Assembly: GCA_029204225.1 (NCBI GenBank)
Contig: CM055108.1
Span: forward strand, 3,835,547-3,899,546
Length of the DNA stretch: 64,000 bases
Reading direction: 5' to 3'
DNA from: Diphasiastrum complanatum
Taxonomy: Eukaryota > Streptophyta > Lycopodiopsida > Lycopodiales > Lycopodiaceae
A program made the position numbers and the translations under genes. Positions 38,601 to 49,762 of the stretch are shown in pieces. The notes under the pieces are model-generated. The model was not told the DNA's origin, ran no database searches, and worked only from the letters and a program-made list of their open reading frames with translations. Positions within the stretch are counted from its first letter, which is position 1; every line of letters starts with the position of its first letter.

Positions 38601-41600
38601 GCTCATGTCATACAGGCTCCGCATGTTCAGATCATACATTCTTCTATGCCAGAGCTGATCTTCGTTTTCTGAAGCATTTAATATGCTTTCAGAGTTGCTG
38701 ATTATTTTGGCCTGGTAGAGATTTCCTTCTCTGCATCCGACCGTCAGCAACTTGTTTGTTGTCTTCTCGATCATACGGCAAGTGTTGCCGTCGAACAAAA
38801 CTCGAATGCCTAGATCTGCCATCTTGGAGACAGATAGCAGATCCTTTCTAAGTGAGGGCACATAGAGTGCTCTTGGCAGCTCTGCTTGGCCTGACAATGT
38901 TCGTAGCTGTAGAGAGCCGATGCCTTTGACATCGTGTCTGCTTCCATCGCCTAGAATCACTGCTCTGTCGTTTTCGAGTTCGCGAAAGTTGATCAAGATC
39001 TTATTGCAGGTTATGTGAGATGTTGCTCCTGAATCGATGACTACATCATAGTCGTGTTCAGAGTAGCTTGTCAAAGCTTCGTCGAGTATCGTGAAAGCTT
39101 CGTCATCTCTTTCAGCATCCTTTGATGACTCTGCAACGTTTGCCTTTTCAGCTTTGTTTTTCCTTTTTGGGTTGAATCTGCAGTTGTATGCAGAATGCCC
39201 TTTCTACTTGCAGTGCATGCAAGGTATTGCTGGATTGAACCAGCATTTGTTGGCCGTATGGCCTGGTTTGTGGCAGTGATCGCAGGAAGAAGATTGTTGA
39301 TTCGAGGACTTCGTCTTCTCGAATCTTGGCTTGTTTTTGTTCTTTTTCTTTCCTTTCGTGAAGAGAGCCTTCTCTTGATCACTGCTTCCCTCTCCTTCAT
39401 CTCTAATCAGTCTCTCATCAGCGACAAGACTGACTGCTTTGTCGAATGTCATATCTGGTAGACTCAGTATGAGCATTCTCAGCGTTGATAGGACGTCGGT
39501 AGAGATTTCATGAAGTACATCAACTGCTGTGGTGCTGGGACCTGGTGCTCCTGTCCTGATGCAGTGAGTTGAGCGAAGATCGTTCTGATCTTCTCAACGT
39601 GCTGATCTAACTGGTTGCCATCCCACCGTATGGATTGCAGCTGATTGTGAAGGTGCATGACTGAAGCTGCAGTCCTCACTTCATACTTCTGCTTTAATCT
39701 TTCCCACGCTGCATGGCTGCTTTCGCAGTCTTTAATCTGCATGAGTAGATCTTCATTTATGGACGAAACGATGATCGCCATTGCGCGCTCATCCTTTCTG
39801 ATCCATTCAGCTCTCCTCGGGTCTCCCTCTGGAGGCTGCACCTCTGAGAGCTCGGTCACCGACCAGATGCCTTCACCCTTCAGGAGTGTTTTGATTTGGA
39901 ATTTCCAGATTCTGTAAGTTGCACCATCAAGACTGATTGCTATCCTGGTCTGGATTGTCATAGCCATATTGTGTCGTCTGGAAGAATCACTGCTGGGATA
40001 TCAGTAGTGATAACCTGTTGGCTTTGATACCATGTCGCGGAAGCTTTTTCTTTCTTGTTTCGTGTTCGTCCTGTATTTTGATTCGCGAACAATTTTTTGT
40101 CTTTGAATTTTCTTTTCGTGCGGAAGCTCTTACGGGATCCCAGACACTCGACTACGCATCACAAAACATATTTTATTCTAGCAATCAAAAGACACAGTAC
40201 AAGGCCAAGAGATACACGAAGTAGAGCGACTATCTTGTCAGTTTGGTTTTAGAGCGAAATCGTCAGTGTCTCGCTCGTTGGCGGATTGACTCTCTGCTCT
40301 TTCGCTGTGTTTTGCTCGTTGGCAGACTTTCATGCACAACTATGGTATTTTTGCTTTCTTACTCTATTCGCTACGTCTCTCTCTGTTTCTTACAGATCTC
40401 TGTATTCACTATCTCTCTTCTTTTTTTCTTCTTTTGGTCTGCTTAGTTATGATCCAGAGAGGATCGTTTATACCTCCACTGTGTGGAGTTTACAAGATAG
40501 CTAAACGTAGAATCACAAGACTAGTTAACGCTAATCAACTAGTTAGTTAGTCTCCGTCGTTGCTATTCGTTTCAGCTGGGCTGCCAGCTGGCAGCGCGAA
40601 GGATTTCTCTTCATTTGTTTCGTTCTTTTCGTCCTGGAGGTGTGTTTACAATTCGCGATTGATTTGCGAATCGTTCGTGCTTCGAGTCAAAGACACGTTG
40701 ACTGTCGCGAATTGTTCTCGTTCGACCTTCGTGTCTTGTTCGTGCTGCGACAAAGTTGCAGGAGTTCACCATTTCTGACAGAGACCGGGCCACCATCATC
40801 AGCAGATATTCTGTCAATCCCCATATCCATATTATCCATGGCATGTTCCTCAAAGGGTCATCAGTGATCATATGAAACTCTGTCTGTCTAGAGGAGATCC
40901 TGGCGTTGAAATCTCCGGCCAGAAGTATGTAACCACGCTCAGATTAAAGGAGAATATCCGACCACCTCGTCAGTTCTTGCATCTTCATCATCATCTTCTA
41001 TCCTTGCTTTCTTCAGCAGTGGTCCTGTGGTGACATGACACGATCTATCATACAGTTCAGACAGTTATTGTACAACTTTAGATCTATGCATCTCAGACTT
41101 TCATGTCTTGAGGGTAGAGGAGATGTCTTGTTTAGTCTTGATAGGTTAATATCTAGTAGTTGTTGTTTTTTGGTTATGGAGACATTTATATGCTCCTTTC
41201 AGTATTTGTCACACTTAAGATGTACTTACTTGGTCTTATATGCCTTTTGGCATAAAAAGACGCTAATAAAGCCCTCTCTCTCTCTCTCTCTCTCAATTGT
41301 CATTCAAACTGCTATGTATAAAAAATATTCTAGGTTCTTGTTTTGGAAAATTTAAGTTTGAATGCTCTTCCCATGCATTGTGAATTTTTTTTTTGTAGTT
41401 AAGCAAAAATATATGCGCTGGTATTCTTTTTAGTGACTCCAAGTCAAAAGGTTCCCCCTTTAAGAGCTTATAAGGTAGCAATTATCTTAATCAACATTTC
41501 TTTCTTGTCATTATATGAAGATCCAAGTATGCTATTTGAGTTTTTTAGCATGCATCACAAAGTATTGTTCCGTTTTGTTTTGTCCAGTTGCAAAAACCAT

Positions 41601-42775
41601 AGTTTTAGCAAGAGCAGCCACACCCGAGGATGTAGCTGATCATACACTAGTTAAGGTAATCAATGTAATGTTTGTCTCCGATTTTGCTTTCATAGAATTA
41701 TTTGAATGTAGGTATGTTGCCTCTATTTGATTTTGCCGCAAGGTAGCAAAGTTATCAAGGACATCAAATATATTATCAGCCCATTGGTTCATGTTAGTAT
41801 ACTTTTTATATGTCAAGGTTATGTTGAACTGATTTCTTTGTGATTTATCATGTTGTAAGGCTAGCACATTTGATTTTGTTGCTTGATAAGAGTTACATAT
41901 TTTTGTTTAGGATACGTATAATATGCAATACGAGGTGGAAAGGAAACGTGCTTTGGGCATTATGTTATCTCAATCTCGACAACAAGAACGTGAAGATGCT
42001 GAGGTAAGAAGTTTCCCAATTCAATGGGTTTCATAGAATTTCCATATTTTCTAACTTTTTTATGTTCAAGTGAAGGTAGCTATATTGATTTGTGGAAAAG
42101 TCAAGAGATGTTTACCTCTTCACTTCTGTTGCAAAGTTTAGGCAAATATTGACCTTTTTAGCTTTTTGCTCAAAACATTTTAATATTTATACGGCAGCCA
42201 TCTACAATGCCAAAAGTTGCAACCTTATTATCAGCTTCCCCAAGCATGCTAGAAGATTAATAGATTGATAGCCATTGTTTACCTTCCAAATTTTCTAGCT
42301 GCATGTGCAAGGTTTTTGTTAGAAGCAATAGTTTCAATATTTGTATTGCTAGTGGTGATAATCTAGAAGTTGAATTTTTTAGACCTTTCTATAAGGTAGG
42401 CTAGTTCAAGTTTATTGATTGATATTGCTGATAAAAGGTTGTAGTTAGAGTACAATAAAAACATAATTCACATGCCTCATATCTATTCAATTTTTTTTTA
42501 TTCTCTTAGATATGGAGTGATCCCTACTCAATTCTATAGGTTTCCTCATTTCGTACTAGTAGAGATGCTTTTGTGAAACAATTAATCAATCTATTGTTAC
42601 TCCATGAGGGTTATAGGCTTTTTCGAAGTCAACAAAACAGCAACAAACCTTCTCTCCTCTGTGTTTGGGCTCCTCAATGAGAGCTCAAAGAGTGACGACA
42701 TGGTCAATGCATGCAGTTTCCTAGTCTCAGCCTCATAAACTTACCATCGACGGAAGAATAGTACCATAAGGCTTT

Positions 42776-42829
<54 letters not shown>

Positions 42830-42917
42830 GGTAGAGCTTTCACGCTCCCACCGGGCATACTTGACATGTACTTTTTTCAGTCCTATGTACCTTAGGGTAT
42901 TCCATGGACATTAATAA

Positions 42918-42970
<53 letters not shown>

Positions 42971-43926
42971 AAAGATGCCAAAACAAAAGTTTTTTTTTTC
43001 CCGGTTTGAACCCAAAAAAATGGTTCGAACCGGGCCGATTCGAACCGGCGGTTCGACACAACATAGGCACACATGCAACCATAAACATTTTGAGCGATTT
43101 TTGCAAGGATTTGGAGGTGAAATTTCAGATTTAACCTCTCCTTTGTCAGCGCTGGACCTGCAGCCTAAAAAACAGAATTTTTTCACCTTTAATCATTTTG
43201 CGACTCAGAAATCACCTACTTTCTTGCTGACCCTTAGCTCTGGACTATCCTCCTTTGTTGGCTCAATTTTCACAAAATTTACATGCCTTTTGATGCCTCT
43301 GATCAATTATGGCCCATCCAGGGTAATTCTGAAAAGTTTGCAGCCCTCTTGTGATCACAACCTTCACTCTGATACCCATTGTCAGACTCCCAATCTGACA
43401 CTTCCCTGAAAGTCTAGCTTATCTCATGTGCAGCAATCTGAAATCTTGATCCCTATCAATTTTCCTGCATTTACAAACATCAAGGAGCATGAAACATGGT
43501 GGGGCTGGCTGCCTTGTCTCCTCCCAACCTTTGCTGCATAGATTATGATGAGGAATGCCTCTCTCTAGGCTCACTTATGCACAATCCTCAAGCACCCTAA
43601 ATCTTGACACATGGCCAACTCCATGCACAATCGACACTTGTAAGTAAAAACAGTAAACAACCGGGACAAAGAGTAAAAGCTATAACATTTGCCCACCCCA
43701 ACAAACGAAAATATATCCAAGAGATAGAATTGTATGTGATATCAGCTGAGGCTACTGAAGAAGTCTGTGATACGAGGCCCAAAAGATGATACTACGGTAG
43801 AAGATGGACGCTGATGTCTTCTGTGTCGTCTCCATGGATGTTGACTCTGACTAGTATGGGACCTTTGAAGGCAAACCCTCATGGTAAATGTAGGTGCACG
43901 AGCTATGGTAATACTTTAGGCCAAGC

Positions 43927-43971
<45 letters not shown>

Positions 43972-44631
43972 TGTCCTTAAGTGTTGACATGTTTTGGACC
44001 TTGTAGGTTTTAGCAGAGGCAAGGAGGATCATGGAAGCCCGTTTGATCACAAAGGTGCACACAATTTCTTATTCTTTTAGGTTTTTCTTAGATCTTCAAA
44101 GTCTAAGCTTCTTTATTGGATGAACTTTTGCTATTGTTTCTCGTCAAGGAAAATTAGAAGTCAAAGCTTTTATTTTACAAATAGACCTAGGCTTGCATTG
44201 GTTTTTGAAAATGTTGTACGATCGCCTTGCAACTTAGATTTTGCCTCAATTTATCTCAAAGAATAATTGTAAAGTTGTAACAGAAAGCTCATGGATTATC
44301 AAGATATGAAGTTGCTTTTACTTGTATAATATTCTATGAGTTCATGTGTATGCCGTTCTGTCATAACTCATTTAAGGTTAAAATAATTTGTAAGTTCTAG
44401 TTTTCGATTTGGTCAATTTTAAGGCTTGTATGGCTTTTAGGTTGAAGATGAAGCAGAGTTGGCAGCTACACTTGCAACTTCCAGTGCAGTGATGGACGAG
44501 ATGGAAAAAATTTCTCAAACCCCTGCACAAGCATCTTCCCCTTCATCCCTACCTGTCACATTACCGACATCTATGTCTGCTTCAATGGCCATGAGTGGTT
44601 TAGTTGGAATTGCTAGCAACGGGCCCCGCAC

Positions 44632-44690
<59 letters not shown>

Positions 44691-45020
44691 GCCCTTCGAC
44701 CCCTGCAGTTTTTTTTTTAATTGAATCGATTCACCTTGTAATGCAGAATTTTGTCGTAAGTTTTTCTTTACTTTATGGTTATTTCTTTTGTAGTATAGAC
44801 ACATTTTACAAAGTTTGACTATATCATTATTTTGGTAATACTCATAAAGAATTTGGAGTTCAAACTCACAATTAGCTTGGTATTGCAGCCTCGAGTATAT
44901 TTACGGGGTGCATGTTTGGCTCAAATGATCCATTCAACTGTTACTGCAGCTGGTGCACGAACAATCAAACGCGTTGATCAAGCTTTGGAAGAATTAGGGG
45001 TAACAAACTTACCTTATAAC

Positions 45021-45098
<78 letters not shown>

Positions 45099-48000
45099 TA
45101 TTAATGTCTTTTCCATGCCAAAAGGCATATAAGACTAATGAAGTACATGTCAAGTATGCGGTAACCATGGGAGCATATAAAACGTCTCCAAAACTGTAAT
45201 AAAGAAAACATCTAGTACAAACTAAAACTAAAATAGACATGTATGCAAGAGTATGTGTGCATACTAATCATCTGTATCTATGTCAAGATGTCAAGGCTAT
45301 GATGCTGCTGCTGCTGCTGTGTTGCAACTTGTTACTGTAAAAAGATGTAATGCGAGCCACAACATGAGAGAGCATTGGATCCTGCCGGCGTCGTCTGTGA
45401 GCATGAGCATGTGTAGTAGTACGTCTTTGCGTAGGATGTCTGGTGATCCTGGTAGTAGCGTGATGGTGGAGGGTACACTGTCTCTGATCTCTATGAGCAT
45501 GTGAGCAGCTATCATCCTCGTCGTCGTCATAATCCTCATCCTCAGGCACTAAATCACGCGATCTCCGCCTAGTGAAGAATGAAGTAATCATTGGCTATGA
45601 AGTAAAATGCTGGAGTGTCCCGTATAAATCTCTCTGTAGTAGCTTGAACATCTCGCGTACCAACAGAGCGACACATCGTGGGTCTTTATAGGCTATGAGA
45701 AAGCGTAGAATGGTAGGCATGCCTCGAAACAAACAATGATATCGCCCTCTGATCTCATAGTATACTGGGCATCTAAAGATAAAGTGCTCCTCAGACTCCA
45801 CCTCACCTAGAGAGCATAACTGCAAAATCTGCTCCTCTCTAGGAATACCATGGAACCTCCCCGTCTCACTAGCTAGCTGATGAGAAGTCACCCTGAGCTG
45901 TCCCAGTGTCCAAGTAGCGTGGCATGACCGGGGTCCCAGATGTATCCAGCTCCAAGAAATGGGTCCGGTAGAAAGCTGGCTTAACCCTTAGCTGGTTACG
46001 CCAAGTCCGCTCTAGATATGCGCGATAGAGGAATCGTCTGATATACTGATGGGTGCCTGAGGGAAGCTCTGTGATGGAGATACCAAATGACTCAAATAGG
46101 AGGTGGGATGCTTGAGAGAACCATGATAATTTGTAGCCTTGACTATGAAGATGTTGTGAGGAGGATAGTGCAATCTGTATGTATCGTCTATCTATCTCTG
46201 GTAACGGCTGTATCCTCTGTGTATAGGTAATGAGCTGAGGCTGCCTGGATCTGAATAGGTGGAACTACAAACTCGGCCAGAAGAATCTCATGTGGAACAG
46301 AAGGCTTCGCACGGATCAATCGAGCTAGCATAGCGGTTTCTAGTCGTGAAAGATTGGCCCAGTGTGAAGAGGGAAGACCTGTACACCATGCCTCTGCCGC
46401 ATATAGAGCCGTAGGGGTGACAATGGTATCAAAGAGGCGACACTTACTGCGAGCATCCTGGATGGACTTCCGGAAACAAAATCTCTCTAGCTGAACAAGG
46501 GAGGCATGTCCCTTGTCTCATGCTGAAAGTAGGACCTGAGAAAAGGATCCCCAGGTATGTGTAGGAAGGGACCACCTCTAGAACTGTCCACCCAAAGTAA
46601 GCTCTATCGCTGCATGAATGCTCGAGAAGTGTTGAAGACCATAACCTTAGTCTTCCCAATGTTCACTCCTAGGCCCCATTTGGTGCAAAACTCATGCAAG
46701 CAATCCAACTGTCCCTGTAGACCCTCTCTGGTAGGTGAGACAAATACCACATCATGAGCATGAAGGAGGATAGCAATCAAGATGTCCCCAAGCTTGCAAC
46801 CAGCACCACCACACTGTGTAATAACTCTCTCCAACTCATCAACATTCAAGCCAAAGAGGACTGGTGAGAGGGAGCAATCCTGCTGCACCCCAATAGTGCT
46901 CCAAATGTGATCGGATATGCCATTGCTATGTCGGAAACATCCTAGGACACGCTCATAAAGTGCCATCATAGCAGGAACGATGTCAGTGGAGAAGCCAAGG
47001 TCGCAGAGTCTATGGATGAGCAATGACCTGGGAACAGAATCAAAGGCTTTCCTGAAGTCCACAAAACAATAGAAACGCTCTCTTTGCTTTGCTTAGATTC
47101 CTCAATCAAGGCCCACAATGTGAAGATGTGATATGTGGTAGAATAATGGGCTTGAAAACCTGCTTGACCCATAGCATGTAGTCTCCTAGTCTCCGCCTCT
47201 GAGCTCACAACAAACTGAAGAATAGTACCATATAGTTTCGCTAGGACATGCCCAATCATGATGGTGCGGTAGTTACTCTGAATCATGGGGTCACCATTCT
47301 TATGGATGGGGTGGATAATGTTAGTGCACCAGGATGATGGGAAACCGGAAACAACTGCGGAATTAAGAAGGGTGGCTATAGTAGGAGCGAGTAAGTCCGA
47401 GGCATGGTTTAGACTCAAGGTCTTCAATATCTCTGGCCTTGTGGGACTTCCATCTTCTTAATGGCTGCAAGTACCATGTCAGATGTGAAGAAGGAGAACT
47501 CAGATGGTCGTGGAGATATACATATGGGTGGATTAGTAGGGACGATATACAAGTTAGTAGCATAATCAGTCCAGATGCAGAGGTCCTCTGGGAGGGGTGG
47601 TGGAGAGCGAAGAATGAACTCACGCCAAAAGGTGCCCGAAGAAGAACTGAAAAGAAGGTCAATAAGATGTTTCCCTTCACAATCATCATCGGAACGCTTC
47701 TTACGACGAAGAACACGATGGTAGGAGCGTCGAGAAGATCGAAGCAGATGTGGAGCATGGATATGTGAATAGCTTACTGACTAGTGAAGAGAACGACCCT
47801 CAGTATCATACCAGGGAGGGTGCAATGGTCGAGGTGTGCATCGAGTCTTTTTGGGATGGGGTTTTGTGGGGAGAGTTAGTGATGCAGCCGTGTGGAGAGA
47901 GGTGGTGAGAAAAGCAGCCTGGGTGTCGACTGGACTGTCATGAGGAAAGGAGTGTAAAAGTGAGGCCAAGGACTGCCGGTACAATAGCATGTAAGTGCGA

Positions 48001-49694
48001 TCAAATGTATACGTGGGTGCTCGGGTAATCATGGGTAGTGTAGATGAATGAGTGGGTGGGAGGTGGCCAATGTCGAAGGAGAGAAATGAGTGATCAGAAA
48101 GGGTGGTGGGGGAAACGTGGAAGTTAGGGACTATGGGTACAAAGGATGGTGACCCCATGAGATAGTCAACGACACTATGTCCTCCACTGTGAGGGTGGCA
48201 TGTATAACTGTCTGAATGTGGCCAGCAGGGTAAGCCATTATAAATGGCTAGCTCATGTGCCTCTCCAAACTGCAGTAAGTGCTCACCATATGAAGTAATA
48301 GGTCCCAAACTGTCCGCGGAGGTCCTGGTAACCCCAAGCATATCACTGTCAAGGGCACGAACACGTAGTTGATTAGAGGTGTCAAAGAACTCTGTTTGTC
48401 TCGAAGATGTCTGGGCATTAAAGTCCCCTGTGAGGAGAATATGCCCCTACTCTGAAAATTTGATATATCTAGTGAGAGGTCTTGATATGGAGATCCAATG
48501 CCCTCCTCAAAAGACGAAGACTTTGGTGGAACGTAACATGCTGCAATAAAAAGATCTCTATCCAAACCAATATCTTGACCCACAATGCAAGTCCATATGT
48601 AGCGGGCCTGCTCGTCATGTCGGATGAAGTCAATACTCGAATGGAGAGTCTCTCTGTACAAGCAGGCGACCCCACCTGAACCTCGATCACTGGCAGATCT
48701 AGTCTCTCGTCGGAATATTGAGTCCCATCTATATCCAGGAAAGGAAGTCCTTGCGCGATCTCCACCTAGTAAAGAAGGAAGTAATCAATGGCTGTGAGGT
48801 AAAATGCTGGGATGTCCTGTATAAATCTCTCCGCAATATGAACATGTCGCGTACCATCAGAGCGACATATCGTGGGTTCCTGATGTATCCAGCTCCAAGA
48901 AATGGGTCCGGTAGAAAGTCGGCTTAACCCCTAATTGGTTACGCCAAGTCCGCTCTAGATATGCGCGATAGAGAAATCGTCTGATATATATTGATGGGTG
49001 CCTAAGGGAAGCTCTGTGATGGAGATACCAAATGGCTCAAGTAGGAGGTGAGATGCCTGAGAGAACTATGATAATCTGTAGCCCTGATCATGAAGAAATT
49101 GTGAGGAGGATAGTGCAATTTGTATGAATCGTCCGTCTATCTCTGGTAACGCTTGTACCCATAGAGGGTGCAACGGTCGAGGTGTGCGTCGAGTCTTTTT
49201 GGGATGGGATTTTGTGGGGAGGGTTAGTGATGCACCCGTGTGGAGAGAGGTGGTGAGAAAAGCGGCCTAGGTGTCGACTGGACTGTCATGAGGAAAGGAG
49301 TGTAAAAGTGAAGCCAAGAACTACCGGTATAGTGGCATGTACATGGGATCAAATGTGTTCTTGGGTGCTCGGGTAAGCATGGGTAGTGTAGATGGATGAG
49401 TGCGTGGAAGGTGGCCGATATCGAAGGAGAGAAATGAGTGATTAGAAAGGGTAGTGGGGGAAACGTGGAAGTTAGACTATGGGTACAAAGGATGGTGTGA
49501 CCCCATGAGATAGTCAACGACACTATGTCCTCCACTGTGAGGGTGGCATGTATAACTGTCTGAATGTGGCCAGCAGGGTAAGCCATTATAAATGGCTAGC
49601 TCATGTGCATCTCAAAATTGCAGTAAGTGCTCACCATATGGAGTAGTAGGTCCCAAACTGTCCGCGGAAGTCTTGGTAACCCCAAGCATATCGC

Positions 49695-49762
<68 letters not shown>

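Larger units (their letters stand above)
35175..40780 (-). mobile_element. Complete Ty1/copia element, 5606 bp, inserted in the LINE
   Basis: LTRs at 40033-40780 (5') and 35175-35936 (3'), both TGTCGCGGAAGC...TTTCTGACA. GAGAC stands on both sides (35170-35174 and 40781-40785). PBS and polypurine tract are in place. The order on the minus strand is Gag, zinc knuckles, protease, integrase, reverse transcriptase, RNase H. The LTRs differ more than those of the chromovirus at 23007, so this insertion is older. It sits inside the endonuclease of a LINE, in intron 6 of SWC4, antisense to the gene. Stops and a changed reverse transcriptase box make it non-autonomous. Confidence 0.95.

Noticed and set aside
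41298-41320. Target-site duplication for the twin-primed LINE (CAAACTGCT against CAAAACTGCT at about 32633)
   Set aside because: The match is imperfect, and about 10 bp separate it from the tail, so it may be chance.
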